The notes under the pieces are model-generated. The model was given only the letters and a program-made list of their open reading frames with translations. It did no database searches and was not told the DNA's origin. Source: Propionicicella superfundia DSM 22317 (GTDB lineage: Bacteria; Actinomycetota; Actinomycetes; Propionibacteriales; Propionibacteriaceae). Taken from it: DNA of 64,000 nucleotides. A program made the position numbers and the translations under genes. The stretch lies in assembly GCF_000423465.1 (NCBI RefSeq), contig NZ_AUIA01000019.1, forward strand, positions 1 through 64,000. Reading direction: 5' to 3'. Below are positions 1 to 9,494 of this stretch, piece after piece; within the stretch, counting starts at the first letter, position 1, and each line of letters opens with the position of its first letter.

Positions 1-1
1 C

Positions 2-2701
2 GAGAGGGTCACGTCGGATGGGGCCGCCTACACCGTCCCCGACACCTGGACCGCCGGAGAGAACCTCACCATCAGCGGCACCGGGTGGACCAATACCCCC
101 GGCACCGCCGGGTCGGTCATCGCCCTCAAACTCGACGACGGCGGCGTCACCCGCACCACCGGCACTCTCGCCAACCCCGCCACCGGGGCCACCATCTCCA
201 ACACGACCATCTGGGCCGTCGTCCAGGCAGACGAAACCGGCGCCTGGGAACTCTCCGTCCCCTTCCCCACCACCGCCACCGCCAACACCACCTGGGCCGC
301 CGGCGAGACCCACACCCTGCGTTTCCTCACCGGCTCCCTCCTCACCGGCGACAAGACCCGGTCCGCCGACGCGACGGTCACCATCACCACCGCATCGACA
401 CCCTCCGCGTCCCCCAGCCAAACAGCCACCCCACCCCAAACCACAACACCCACCCAGACCCCGGCGGGCGAGACCGGCAACGGATCCATGGCGGTGAGCC
501 CGTCGAAGACTCCCGCGGGCAGCGTCGTCACGGTCGAGGGCACGGGCTTCGACGCCAGGCCCACGGGCACCGGGTTCCTCGCCTTCAAGCTGAACGACGG
601 TCAGATCGCCTTCGACGCCGAGCAGCCCGATGGCGAGACCACCTCCGGGACCGTGTACGTGAGAGACACCGACCTGCTGCCCGACGCGGACGGACACTTC
701 AGCATCCGCCTCCAGTTGCCGGCTGACCTCGCCGACGGTGCCTACTGGGTGCGCGTCCTGAGCGGCACCGACGGCGGCACGACCGTCAGCAAGTACGCCA
801 CCTTCGAGGTGGGCACGGTTGAGGGCGGCGACGCGACGGCCACGATCGCCAAGGTCTCCACCGCCACCACCGGCGCGGTGACGGTCTCCATCGAGGGCTC
901 CGGCTACGTCGCGGGCAGCGCCGTGTCGCTCACGTACGGGGGCCAGGCCGTCCAGTGGAGCGGCAACGCCGCCACGGTGACGGTCGGCGACTCCGGCGCC
1001 TTCTCCGGGAGCGCCACCCTCGCCGCCGGCACCGCCCTCGCAGGTGAGCACACCATCACTGTCGTCGGCAGTGAGGACGGCTCGAAGGACCTCGCGTTCA
1101 CGTCCACTCCCGCGGCCACTCTGAGCGGGACCAGCCAGAACAGCACCATCACGGCGACCGTGGTGAACCTGCCCGCCGGCGCGACCGTCACCGCACTCGG
1201 CGTCGGCGACGCCAACTGGCTGTCCGCGTCGGTGACCGCCGACGAGACCGGCAAGGCCGAACTGGGCAGCGTCGAGATCCCGGCCGATGCCACGCTTGCC
1301 GCCGAGATCGTCGTGCGCTACACCGCTGCTGCCGTCGATCGCGAGTACGCGACCGGGCAGAAGATCACCCCTGACAACACTGTGGTCAACTCCGAGGGCT
1401 TCACCGTCACCGAGGCGGCCGTCACGAACGGCCTCTACCAGTCCGCGCTCAACCCGAGCACCGGCAAGCTGTTCGTGACCACCGCCGTCGGACGTCCGCC
1501 GGTCACGCAGACGTCGCTGATCAAGCTGGACGGCACGACCCTCGCCGTCGAGACGGAGATCACCCCGGCCGTGGCCGACGAGAGCACCGGCGGACGTTAC
1601 GCGGTGTACGGCATCGGTCTGGACAACGACCTCGGCCAGGTGTGGGTCACCAACACCCGGCAGAACACCGTCGCGGTGTACTCGCAGGACGATCTCAGCC
1701 TGATCAAGCAGTTCCCGGCGGGTTCCACTGCTCACTCCCGTGACGTGGTCGTGGACGAGACCACGCATCTCGCCTACGTGTCGTCCTCGAATCAGAACTA
1801 CATCGACGTCTACGACGGCCAGACGCTCACCTACAAGGAGCGGATCACTCTTGGGGACGACGACCACCCGTTCACCACGGTGATGAGCCTGGACCTGGAT
1901 CCGGAGACCGGGAAGCTGTACACCGTGAGCCTCAACTACCCGACGGCGGCCGTGATCGACACCCGTGCGGACGCCGCCGCGCGCAGCGCGAGGGTGACCT
2001 ACTACTCGCTGGGCACGAACGTCGCCTCCGCCTCGGGCGTCGCGGTGGATCCGGAGCGCAACCGGTTGTTCGTCGCGTCGCAGGCCACCAACAACGTGGT
2101 GGTGCTCGACCTGGCGACCGGCGAGATCGTGGCCGACATCCCGACGGGAGCGGGCGCCCTGAATGTGACGTTCGACCCGGTGTACGACCTGGTGTACGTC
2201 AGCAACCGGACCGGCGGGACGATCACCGTCATCGACGCGACGACTCTGGAGAAGGTCGCCAACCTCGATGGCGGCGTCAATCCCAACCACGTGACGACGG
2301 GGTCGGACGGCACGGTCTATGCCGTGAACAAGGCGCCCCTGGATGCGTCCGGCAACCCGACGAATGCGGTGATGCGGATCGTTCCGCTGGAGGCGTCGAC
2401 CGAACCCACGACGTCTGCAGATCCCACGACGTCTGCAGATCCCACGTCGGCCACGCCGGTGACGACGGCGCCGTCGGCGAGCGGGTCGGCGTCCTCGTCG
2501 GATCCCGGCGCGACCGACTCGAACTCGGCGGCCACGACCGCCGGCTCTTCGGCGGCGACCGACGGCGACCCCGCCGGCTGGGCGGGCCCGCTCGCAGACA
2601 CCGGAACGGATGCGACGGCGGGCCTGATGGGCGCCATCGGGCTCGTGACAGCGCTGGTCGGCAGTGGGTTGGTCCTGCGCAGGCGCCTGCCGAAGCAGTA
2701 G
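2..2701 (+). CDS. Cell-wall-anchored surface protein with Ig-like and YVTN-type beta-propeller regions (5' partial)
   Basis: The reading frame is open from the left edge, so the N-terminus and any signal peptide lie outside the window; an internal ATG at 488 is in the same frame and is unlikely to be the true start. The visible part has Thr/Gly-rich beta-sandwich-like modules (up to about 1350), a linker rich in T, P and Q near 400-480, then repeated blades of the type VAVDPERNRLFVAS and VTFDPVYDLVYVSN, characteristic of YVTN/NHL propellers. The C-terminus has a Pro/Ser/Thr/Ala stalk, an LADTG sortase-like motif, a hydrophobic helix and the basic tail RRRLPKQ, as in class E sortase substrates of high-GC actinobacteria. 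It probably sits on the cell surface as an adhesin or scaffold; the ligand is unknown. No sortase gene is in the window. Confidence 0.85.
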   Translation, partial: ERVTSDGAAYTVPDTWTAGENLTISGTGWTNTPGTAGSVIALKLDDGGVTRTTGTLANPATGATISNTTIWAVVQADETGAWELSVPFPTTATANTTWAAGETHTLRFLTGSLLTGDKTRSADATVTITTASTPSASPSQTATPPQTTTPTQTPAGETGNGSMAVSPSKTPAGSVVTVEGTGFDARPTGTGFLAFKLNDGQIAFDAEQPDGETTSGTVYVRDTDLLPDADGHFSIRLQLPADLADGAYWVRVLSGTDGGTTVSKYATFEVGTVEGGDATATIAKVSTATTGAVTVSIEGSGYVAGSAVSLTYGGQAVQWSGNAATVTVGDSGAFSGSATLAAGTALAGEHTITVVGSEDGSKDLAFTSTPAATLSGTSQNSTITATVVNLPAGATVTALGVGDANWLSASVTADETGKAELGSVEIPADATLAAEIVVRYTAAAVDREYATGQKITPDNTVVNSEGFTVTEAAVTNGLYQSALNPSTGKLFVTTAVGRPPVTQTSLIKLDGTTLAVETEITPAVADESTGGRYAVYGIGLDNDLGQVWVTNTRQNTVAVYSQDDLSLIKQFPAGSTAHSRDVVVDETTHLAYVSSSNQNYIDVYDGQTLTYKERITLGDDDHPFTTVMSLDLDPETGKLYTVSLNYPTAAVIDTRADAAARSARVTYYSLGTNVASASGVAVDPERNRLFVASQATNNVVVLDLATGEIVADIPTGAGALNVTFDPVYDLVYVSNRTGGTITVIDATTLEKVANLDGGVNPNHVTTGSDGTVYAVNKAPLDASGNPTNAVMRIVPLEASTEPTTSADPTTSADPTSATPVTTAPSASGSASSSDPGATDSNSAATTAGSSAATDGDPAGWAGPLADTGTDATAGLMGAIGLVTALVGSGLVLRRRLPKQ
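2405..2440 (+). repeat. Two exact 18-bp tandem repeats in the wall-spanning stalk
   Basis: Two exact copies of an 18-bp unit encode PTTSAD twice, followed by a partial third copy (PTS). They lie in the low-complexity stalk just before the sortase motif, where slipped-strand length change would only alter stalk length. Confidence 0.8.
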
Positions 2702-2788
2702 CCGCTGCTGCGTGGACGGGGCTCCTGGACCGATGTCCGGGAGCCCTGTTCCATGCCCACGGCCGGCCCGATGAGGACGGCGCAGGAC

Positions 2789-3193
2789 CTACTCGTCCGC
2801 TGCGTGCAGGCTCTCGTAGTCGGCCTGGGCGGCACGGATGTCGCCGAAGTGGCTGATGGACCAGGCCTCCAGGGCCTTGAGGGGCGCACGGAGGCTCTGC
2901 CCCGCGTCGGTGAGCGTGTACTCGACGCGGACCGGGACCTCGGGGTGCACCGTGCGCCTGACCAGCCCGTCGCGTTCCAACTCCCGCAGGGTATGGGTGA
3001 GCATCTTCTGCGAGATGCCCTCGACCCGCCGCCGCAGCTCGGAGAAGCGGACGGTCTCGTCGCCCAGCGCTCCGACGACGAGGACCGTCCAGCGATCGCC
3101 GATCCGGTCGAGGATGCGGCGGGTCGGGCACCCCTGGAGGTAGGGGTTGAGTGCGGGATGGTCCTCGTCCTGCGCGACGGATGTGGTTACCAC
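2789..3193 (-). CDS. HxlR-family winged-helix transcriptional regulator
   Basis: The protein carries the HxlR/MarR-like winged helix: a cysteine in GCPTRRILDRIGDRW, then FSELRRRVEGISQKMLTHTL and a wing region with RVEYTLTDAGQSL. HxlR proteins are small dimeric repressors or activators, often sensing electrophiles or oxidants through that N-terminal cysteine. I chose the GTG at 3193 because an AGAAGG sequence lies six bases upstream; an in-frame GTG at 3226 would add 11 residues. It is divergent from a NAD(P)-binding oxidoreductase, the usual genetic partner of such regulators, and probably controls it and itself. Confidence 0.85.
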   Translation of the reverse strand: MVTTSVAQDEDHPALNPYLQGCPTRRILDRIGDRWTVLVVGALGDETVRFSELRRRVEGISQKMLTHTLRELERDGLVRRTVHPEVPVRVEYTLTDAGQSLRAPLKALEAWSISHFGDIRAAQADYESLHAADE

Positions 3194-3220
3194 AAGGTGC
3201 CTTCTTCCGAAGTGAGACTT

Positions 3221-3237
3221 GGTCACCTAACGTAACC
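3221..3237. promoter_or_regulatory. Candidate HxlR operator in the divergent promoter region
   Basis: GGTCAC-N5-GTAACC is an inverted repeat with one mismatch. A second dyad, TGTGG-TTA-CCACA, lies at 3182-3194 over the regulator start. Both sit between, or at the edge of, two divergent genes of which one encodes the regulator. Assignment is by position and symmetry only. Confidence 0.35.
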
Positions 3238-3292
3238 ATATCGGTCGGATCTTCCCGGCCTGTCCATCGACGAACTCAGGAGTTGTGAACGC

Positions 3293-3928
3293 ATGAGCAC
3301 CATCGCCGTCATCGGAGGCACCGGATACGCCGGCTCCGCCATCGTGAAGGAAGCAGCCGGGCGCGGCCACGAGGTGATCTCGGTGAGCCGGTCACTGCCC
3401 GCCGAGCCCGTCTCCGGGGTGCGTTACGAGCAGGGTCAGGCCATCGCTGCAACCTCGGTGCTCGACGGTGTCGACGTGGTCGTCGGAGCGCTCTCCCCGC
3501 GCGGGGACAACCAGGGAACCCTCGTGGACGTGTACACGCTGCTGGCCGCCGCGATCGCGGATGCCGGAACGCGGCTCGTCGTGATCGGCGGGTTCGGCTC
3601 GCTGCGTCCGGCTCCCGGCGCGCCCCGCTTCGCCGAAGGGGAGGGGCTGCCTCCGGAGTTCGCCGCCGAGGCGGGCGAGATGAACTCCGTCCGGGCGGCG
3701 CTGGAGACCACGCCAGAGACCCTCGACTGGGTGTTCGTCAGCCCCGGTGCCGTGTTCGGCGCCCAGGCCCCGGGCGAGGCGCGCGGGACCTATCGCACCG
3801 GCGGGGACGTCGCGCTGGTCGACGCCGACGGCAACTCCGCCATCAGCGGGCCGGACTTCGCCACAGCCGTCGTGGACGAGATCGAGACGCCCACGGTTCA
3901 TCGGGCGCAGATCAGCTTCGCGTACTGA
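3293..3928 (+). CDS. NAD(P)-binding SDR-type oxidoreductase (NmrA/YwnB-like)
   Basis: The N-terminus MSTIAVIGGTGYAGSAIV is a Rossmann dinucleotide-binding loop (GGTGYAG), and the 211-residue length fits the NAD(P)H-binding atypical short-chain dehydrogenase group (NmrA/YwnB, sometimes annotated NADH-flavin reductase). It would be a soluble cytoplasmic reductase or redox sensor; the substrate cannot be read from sequence. A CAGGAG ribosome-binding site lies 10 bases before the ATG. Its divergent HxlR regulator suggests induction by electrophile or quinone-type stress, which is inference from family pairing. Confidence 0.8.
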   Translation: MSTIAVIGGTGYAGSAIVKEAAGRGHEVISVSRSLPAEPVSGVRYEQGQAIAATSVLDGVDVVVGALSPRGDNQGTLVDVYTLLAAAIADAGTRLVVIGGFGSLRPAPGAPRFAEGEGLPPEFAAEAGEMNSVRAALETTPETLDWVFVSPGAVFGAQAPGEARGTYRTGGDVALVDADGNSAISGPDFATAVVDEIETPTVHRAQISFAY

Positions 3929-4134
3929 TCGACGAGGCGGTGCGCCGCTCCGGAGGCATCGCGCCCGAGTCCGCGCATCTGATCGCCGGCCGAGGGCTCG
4001 GAGATCGACGCCCGCCCTGACACGACACCCTCTCGGGCCCGCGGCGAGTTAGGCTGACCTCACAACCGGGCGCGGCCAGGCCGCCGTCCGTCCTCGGCCC
4101 CGTCGCCGGGGATCCGCTCGCAGGAGGTTCGCCC

Positions 4135-5817
4135 ATGGGCCGCGCCGACCGAGGCGCCAGGACTCCGCTCGACCCGGCCGTGAGCCAGGCCTCGCCCCGA
4201 TGGGTGATGATCTGCTCGGCGACCGTCGCCTGGCTGGGTGCCGCCGCGACGGCGCTGCTCTTCGTCCGGCTCGGCGCGGGGATCGACACCGTCGCGGCCG
4301 GCCGTGCCATCTCCGTCGCGGACATCGTCCTCATGGCGTTCCTGGTCCTGCTCGCGGGACTCTCCGCGGCGGGCGTGGCCGTCTTCTCCGTGTGGTCCGG
4401 CGGCGAGGCGGAACGCCGCCTCCGCCGCGTGGTCGTGGCCGGCGTGTTCGCGCGCGGAGTCCAGGACGCCGAGCAGAGATCCGGGGCGAACCTCTCACTG
4501 GCCACCGAGGGCGTGGAACGCACCGCCCAGTACAGGGCAGGCTTCCTCGGCCCGGTGGTGGGGGCGGTCTCGACACCGCTCGTCGTGCTGGTCGTGATGG
4601 CACTCGGCGTGGACGCGGTCACCGCAGGCTGGCTGACCCTTCTGCTGCTGCTCGTGCCGCTCCTGATCGGCGGCTTCCAGCGCATCGTGAGCCCGGTCGG
4701 CACCGCCTACCGGCGGTCGCAGCAGCGCCTCACCGCTGCCTTCCTCGAATCCATCCAGGCGCTGGAGACGCTCGTGTACTCGCGTGCGGGCGGTCGCGCC
4801 GCGGAGCGGCTCGCCCACGAGGGAGAGGCGCACCGGGCGCAGACGATGCGGCTGCTGGCGGGGAACCAGCTCATCATCTTCGTCCTCGACGCCGCGTTCT
4901 CCCTCGCCATGATCGCCACCGGCACGGTCATCGCCGTGTCCCGCGTGGGAGCGGGCGCGCTGACCGCGGGGGAGGGGATCGCGATCGTCCTGATGACGCT
5001 CCTGCTCGTCGGCCCGGTCGACCAGGTGGGCAAGTTCTTCTACGTGGGCATCGGGGGTCGCGCCTCCCAGCGCGCCATCTCCGCGCATGCCGCGGCCGCC
5101 CGGGGCGCCATGGCGCCGGACGCGCACGTTGCCTCCCGCGACCGGCGGGAATCCCCCGGATCTCTCGTCCTGGACGACGTCACCGCCGCCTGGCCCGACG
5201 GACCCGACATCCTGCGCCGGCTCTCACTGCGCGTCGAGCCGGGGGAACGCGTTGCCCTCGTCGGCCCCAGCGGAGTCGGGAAGTCGACGGTGAGCGCGCT
5301 CATCCAGGCGCACCTGCTGCCGCGCTCCGGGCACGTCGTGGTCGACGGCCTCGACACCGCGGCGACCGACGCCGCCCGGATCCGGAGCCGGCTGGCCGTC
5401 GTCGAGCAGCGGACGTTCCTGTTCCTGGGGTCGATCGCGGACAATCTGCGTCTCGCCTCGCCCACGGCCACCGACGAGGAACTGTGGCAGGCCTTGGACG
5501 TCGCCGGCCTCCGCGCCGAGGTGGCCGACCTGCCCCAGGGACTCGCCTCCCCGGTCGGCGAGCAGGGCAGACTCCTCTCGGGCGGGCAGGCCCAACGCCT
5601 GGCCATCGCGCGCGCCGCCCTCCGCAATGCCCCGATCCTCGTGCTCGACGAGCCCACGTCGCAGGTCGATCTCGCCGCCGAGGCCGCGATCCTCGCCGCA
5701 CTCGACAGACTCGCGGAGGGGCGGACGGTCCTGATGATCGCCCACCGGCCGAATGCGATCGGCGCCGCCGACCGGGTCATCGATCTGGGAGCCGTCGGAG
5801 CGGGGGCGTCGCGGTGA
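4135..5817 (+). CDS. ABC exporter half-transporter (fused permease and ATPase), first subunit
   Basis: This 560-residue protein has an N-terminal six-helix exporter membrane domain (about residues 20-300) and a C-terminal ATPase. Walker A GPSGVGKST is near residue 378, Q-loop VVEQRT, signature LLSGGQAQR near 480, Walker B ILVLDEPTSQVD near 501 and switch histidine MIAHRP near 535. An AGGAGG ribosome-binding site precedes the ATG. The next gene starts inside this stop codon, so the two make a heterodimeric exporter. The arrangement resembles CydDC or other type IV exporters, but no cydAB genes are nearby, so the substrate is left open. Confidence 0.85.
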   Translation: MGRADRGARTPLDPAVSQASPRWVMICSATVAWLGAAATALLFVRLGAGIDTVAAGRAISVADIVLMAFLVLLAGLSAAGVAVFSVWSGGEAERRLRRVVVAGVFARGVQDAEQRSGANLSLATEGVERTAQYRAGFLGPVVGAVSTPLVVLVVMALGVDAVTAGWLTLLLLLVPLLIGGFQRIVSPVGTAYRRSQQRLTAAFLESIQALETLVYSRAGGRAAERLAHEGEAHRAQTMRLLAGNQLIIFVLDAAFSLAMIATGTVIAVSRVGAGALTAGEGIAIVLMTLLLVGPVDQVGKFFYVGIGGRASQRAISAHAAAARGAMAPDAHVASRDRRESPGSLVLDDVTAAWPDGPDILRRLSLRVEPGERVALVGPSGVGKSTVSALIQAHLLPRSGHVVVDGLDTAATDAARIRSRLAVVEQRTFLFLGSIADNLRLASPTATDEELWQALDVAGLRAEVADLPQGLASPVGEQGRLLSGGQAQRLAIARAALRNAPILVLDEPTSQVDLAAEAAILAALDRLAEGRTVLMIAHRPNAIGAADRVIDLGAVGAGASR

Positions 5818-7586
5818 GCGGGACCACGACCGCGGGCCGTCCCGCCACCGAGCCGCAGGTGGTCGACCGGTGGCGCCTCACCCGGTGGCTCGTCGCACAG
5901 ACGCGCGGGCTTCTCGCGCCGCTCACATTCTCGGTGCTCGCCCGGATCGCCGGGATGCTCCTCGGCGTGGCTCTTCTCGTGGTTGCCGCCACCGCCGTCG
6001 CCAGGATCGCGGTCGGGGACCCGGTCGCCCTTCTCGGGCTGGTCGGCCAACTCGTCGGCCTGAGCCTCGCCAAGGCCCTGCTGCGCTACCTGGAGCACTA
6101 TGCCGGACACTGGGTCGCGTTCAGCGCGCTCGCCCGGCTGCGAGAGGTCTTCTTCGCACGCCTCGTCCCGCAGGCACCGGCCGCGACCCAGGGACGCGCC
6201 GGGGCCGAGCTCACCGATCGTGCGACCAGGGACATCGACCGGATCGAGTCCTTCTTCGCCCACACCTTCCCGCCCGGCGTCGCGGCCATCGTCGTCCCCA
6301 TCGTCTCCCTGGCCTGGCTGGCCGTCGCGGTGGACGCGACGCTCGCGCTCGTCATCGCGCCGTTCGTGGTCGGCGTGGCCCTTCTCGTCCCTCTGCTGTC
6401 GAGCCGCCGGACGTGGCGGCTGACACGCGAGGTCGCCGGCCGCCGGGGCGACCTCGCCACCCACGTCGGCGACGACGTCCAGGGGGTCCGCGAGGTCCTC
6501 GCCTTCGACCTCGGCGAGCGGCGGCTGGCCGGGCTCGACGCGGCGGACCGCGTCCTCAGCGCCGCGCGGACCCGTTCGGCAGCCCTGCAGGCGGTGCGTT
6601 CCGGGGGGATCGCGACACTGAACGGGGCGGTTCTGGTGGCCGTTCTCGTCACGGGCGGCGCCATCGGGAGCTCCGTCGTGGACGTGGCGGCGGCGCTGGC
6701 CGTGGCCGTCTCCTTGTGGGGTCCGTCCCGTGGGGTCGACGACTTCGTCGCCAGCCTGGACGCCGCCTACGCCGCGGCCGCGCGCGTCCGAGAGGTGGCC
6801 GACGCGGCGCCGCTCGTGCGCGAGCCGGCACACCCGCGGACGATCGAGGCGGCTGCCGGCGCACGCGTCGACGTGACCGACGTGACCTTCCGCTACCCCG
6901 GACGCACCGAGCCCGCCGTCGCGGACCTCAGCCTGGAGTTCGCCGCCGGGTCGTGGACGTGTCTCGTCGGGGTCTCGGGCAGCGGGAAGTCCACACTCGC
7001 GTCCCTCCTCGCACGCGGCTGGGACCCGGTCGCCGGCGAGATCCGGCTGGCGGGCGTGAACGTCGCCGATCTGACCCTCGACGACCTCCGCGCGTGCGTG
7101 ACGCTCGTCCCGCAGCGTCCGACCGTGCTGCGCGGAACCATCGCCGACAACCTTCGTCTCGGGGTGCCGGACGCATCCACCGAACGGCTCCGGGCCGCCG
7201 TGGCGACAGCGGCGCTCGACACCTGGATCGACGGTCTGCCCGACGGGCTCGACACACCCATCCGGGAGCGCGGGCTCAACGTCTCCGGCGGTGAGCTGCA
7301 GCGCCTCGCGCTCGCCCGGGCGCTCGTCGGGACGCCTCGCGTCCTCGTGCTCGACGAGGGGCTGAGCCAGCTCGACGCCGCCACCGCCGCCGCGGTGCGG
7401 GAGCGCCTCGGCGGCCTTCAGCGGACGACCGGGATGACCGTGGTGGAGATCACGCATCGAGCCGATCTCATCCCCGACACGGTCCGGGCGGTCGTGCTGG
7501 ACGCGGGGCGCGTGCACGAGCAGGGTCCGGCAGGGTCGCTGCGAGGTGCCGGGGGAGCGTTCGACCGCGTCGCGGCCCGGGCATGA
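5814..7586 (+). CDS. ABC exporter half-transporter (fused permease and ATPase), second subunit
   Basis: A GTG start overlaps the previous stop codon (GTGA), giving translational coupling and a 590-residue partner subunit. The membrane domain covers roughly residues 30-330. The ATPase domain has Walker A GVSGSGKST near 387, Q-loop LVPQRP, signature NVSGGELQR near 489, Walker B VLVLDEGLSQLD near 511 and switch histidine EITHRA. Both subunits keep their catalytic glutamate, so neither site is obviously degenerate, although DEG replaces the usual DEP here. An in-frame open stretch reaching back to 4200 is only the absence of stops in GC-rich DNA. Confidence 0.85.
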   Translation: MSGTTTAGRPATEPQVVDRWRLTRWLVAQTRGLLAPLTFSVLARIAGMLLGVALLVVAATAVARIAVGDPVALLGLVGQLVGLSLAKALLRYLEHYAGHWVAFSALARLREVFFARLVPQAPAATQGRAGAELTDRATRDIDRIESFFAHTFPPGVAAIVVPIVSLAWLAVAVDATLALVIAPFVVGVALLVPLLSSRRTWRLTREVAGRRGDLATHVGDDVQGVREVLAFDLGERRLAGLDAADRVLSAARTRSAALQAVRSGGIATLNGAVLVAVLVTGGAIGSSVVDVAAALAVAVSLWGPSRGVDDFVASLDAAYAAAARVREVADAAPLVREPAHPRTIEAAAGARVDVTDVTFRYPGRTEPAVADLSLEFAAGSWTCLVGVSGSGKSTLASLLARGWDPVAGEIRLAGVNVADLTLDDLRACVTLVPQRPTVLRGTIADNLRLGVPDASTERLRAAVATAALDTWIDGLPDGLDTPIRERGLNVSGGELQRLALARALVGTPRVLVLDEGLSQLDAATAAAVRERLGGLQRTTGMTVVEITHRADLIPDTVRAVVLDAGRVHEQGPAGSLRGAGGAFDRVAARA

Positions 7587-7695
7587 GCGCCAGGCCGCGG
7601 GACGTGGCGGCGCTGCGGACAAGTCCGGGGTCATCCCCGATGGGCTCGACCGTCCGCGTTGTCTAGACTGGAGTGACTCACGTCAGGAGGAAGCC

Positions 7696-8547
7696 TTGGA
7701 AAGTCGTAACCCGGTCCTGTCCCGACCCGATGTGTGGTCGCCGAACGGGGGGCAGACGACCTATCCGACCTACGCCCAACCTGCCGGGCAGATGCCGGGC
7801 CAGGGTTCTGCGCCGCAGTACGACCAGTACGGTCAGCCCGTTCACTACGCTCAGCAGCCCGTGACGCAGCAGGCACCCGGCGTCATGACCCTGGACGACG
7901 TCGTGCTGAAGACCGGCATCCTGTTCGCCATCCTGGCCGCCTCGGCGGCGGCGACGTGGCTGCTGGTCCCCGACGCCTTGCTGTACCCGGCCCTCATCGT
8001 CTCCTCGATCGCGGGCTTCGTGACGGTTCTGTTCGTGTCGCTGCGCCGCAAGGTCCAGCCCGCGTTCGTGTTCCTGTACGCGCTGGTCGAAGGCGTGTTC
8101 ATCGGGGCCATCAGCAAGATCTTCGAGAGCCTCTACACGGGGATCGTCGGCCAGGCGATCCTGGCGACGTTCGTCGCGGCCGGCGTCACGCTGGCGGCCT
8201 ACAAGTTCCTGAAGATCCGCGTCACCCCGATGTTCCAGCGGGTCGTCATGATCGCGACGATCTCGTTCGCCGTCCTGCTGCTGGTGAACTTCGTGTTCGC
8301 GATGTTCGGAGCCGGCCTCGGCATCCGCACCATCGGATCCGGTGCGGGTCTGCTGGCCATCGCCGTGTCGGCCATCGCGGTCGTCCTGGCGGTGCTCAAC
8401 CTCATCCTCGACTTCGACCACATCCAGCGCGGCATCGAGATGCGGGCCCCGGCCGAGCAGTCCTGGGTCGCGGCCTTCGGGCTCATGGTGACCATGGTCT
8501 GGCTCTACGTCGAGCTCCTGCGGATCCTGTCCTACTTCAGAGACTGA
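7696..8547 (+). CDS. Bax inhibitor-1/YccA-family integral membrane protein
   Basis: A Pro/Gln/Tyr-rich cytoplasmic tail of about 60 residues precedes seven hydrophobic segments, ending in a conserved acidic region (NLILDFDHIQRGIE) and a final helix with MVWLYVELLRILSYF, the hallmark of the Bax1-I family (YccA, YbhL, YetJ). YetJ is a pH-sensitive calcium leak channel; the bacterial role is otherwise poorly defined. I chose the TTG because AGGAGG lies five bases upstream; no ATG fits. It stands alone and ends at a strong hairpin. Confidence 0.85.
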   Translation: MESRNPVLSRPDVWSPNGGQTTYPTYAQPAGQMPGQGSAPQYDQYGQPVHYAQQPVTQQAPGVMTLDDVVLKTGILFAILAASAAATWLLVPDALLYPALIVSSIAGFVTVLFVSLRRKVQPAFVFLYALVEGVFIGAISKIFESLYTGIVGQAILATFVAAGVTLAAYKFLKIRVTPMFQRVVMIATISFAVLLLVNFVFAMFGAGLGIRTIGSGAGLLAIAVSAIAVVLAVLNLILDFDHIQRGIEMRAPAEQSWVAAFGLMVTMVWLYVELLRILSYFRD

Positions 8548-8556
8548 CCCTCGCGC

Positions 8557-8584
8557 GAAGGGCGGCCCTGCGGGGCCGCCCTTC
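8557..8584 (+). terminator. Hairpin terminator after the Bax1-type gene
   Basis: A perfect 12-bp stem GAAGGGCGGCCC / GGGCCGCCCTTC with a 4-base loop lies 10 bases after the stop codon. There is no long T run, as is common in high-GC actinobacteria. Confidence 0.75.
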
Positions 8585-8668
8585 GTCATGCCCGGTGCGT
8601 GCGGGAGCGGCCGTGTACTGCTCGGGAGCGACCGGACTGCCGGAGACGGCCGGCCGCGTCCTGGTGTC

Positions 8669-9382
8669 TCAGCCGGCGTGACGCTCGGTGTTGTCGGTCA
8701 GGTCGGGCAGGTGCCGGTCGAGCAGCATGCGGAATCCGCTCGTCCACGCCGCCCGGCGCCATTCCGCCAGCGGCACCCAGCGCGCCGACGCCGTGGTCCC
8801 GCCGATGTCCTGCACGACCGGGACGGTCGGGTCGGGGCACTGGGCGGAATAGATGACCCGCACGGCATGGAAGTCCTCCAGCACCCCTCCGGGGGACAGC
8901 CCGATCCAGTGGTCGGTCTGCACATCGAGGAGCTGGTCGAGCTCGATGGCCTGGCTCGCCTCCTCGCGCACCTCGCGCACGACCGCCTGCGACGGACTCT
9001 CGCCGGCATCGATCCCGCCACCGGGAAGGCCGAACATGCCGGGCACGGCGGTCTTCTCGGAGAACTCCGTCGCGAGGACACCGCGAGTCGAGAGCACGAT
9101 GGCGTAGGCGGCGGGGCGCTGCCGCTGGACGATCTCGTCGGCGACGGAGATCTCCAGGCCCGGGTCCATCATCCGCACGCGCTGCGGACTGATGGTCCGG
9201 GCGGAGTGGTGCCGCGCGACCTGCACGGTGATGCGGATCTCATCGTGCACGAGCCCGGCGGAGAGGAAACGGACGGCCCGGTACCCCCGGGCCCACAGCA
9301 ACTGCCGCGGATCGGCGCCGTGATGCAGATGGACGACGAAGAGCGCGGGCCTTCCGGCCGCCGGCACCGCAACGATCTGCAT
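8669..9382 (-). CDS. NUDIX hydrolase
   Basis: The protein has a NUDIX box: GGGIDAGESPSQAVVREVRE followed by EASQAI. The G-x5-E-x7-R-E-V-R-E-E core that binds the metal and diphosphate is intact, but the usual glycosine-like small glycine after EE-x is serine. Such enzymes hydrolyse nucleoside diphosphates linked to another group; the substrate cannot be assigned. About 80 residues precede the domain and form an extra N-terminal module. The ATG at 9382 is preferred; an upstream GTG at 9406 would add eight residues. It is divergent from the metallopeptidase gene. Confidence 0.8.
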   Translation of the reverse strand: MQIVAVPAAGRPALFVVHLHHGADPRQLLWARGYRAVRFLSAGLVHDEIRITVQVARHHSARTISPQRVRMMDPGLEISVADEIVQRQRPAAYAIVLSTRGVLATEFSEKTAVPGMFGLPGGGIDAGESPSQAVVREVREEASQAIELDQLLDVQTDHWIGLSPGGVLEDFHAVRVIYSAQCPDPTVPVVQDIGGTTASARWVPLAEWRRAAWTSGFRMLLDRHLPDLTDNTERHAG

Positions 9383-9494
9383 CGATCCATAGTTGCACAC
9401 GTCCACGGCGCTTCAAGGCGCCGGCCCGCGAGGAAGACCATTCCGCATCGGTTGGCCGCTCGCTACGCTCGACGCACCGATCCGGGAGGTGCCG

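Noticed and set aside
4200-5813. N-terminal extension of the second ABC subunit back to 4200 (1128 codons)
   Set aside because: This lies wholly inside the first subunit gene in another frame with Arg/Pro-rich shadow composition.
4135-7586. CydDC assignment for the ABC exporter
   Set aside because: No cytochrome bd genes are adjacent and no CydC/CydD-specific residues are recognised; left as a generic heterodimeric exporter.
5040-7634. 864-codon minus-strand frame opposite the ABC exporter genes
   Set aside because: Low-complexity Arg/Gly/Asp-rich antisense frame produced by high GC; no domain.
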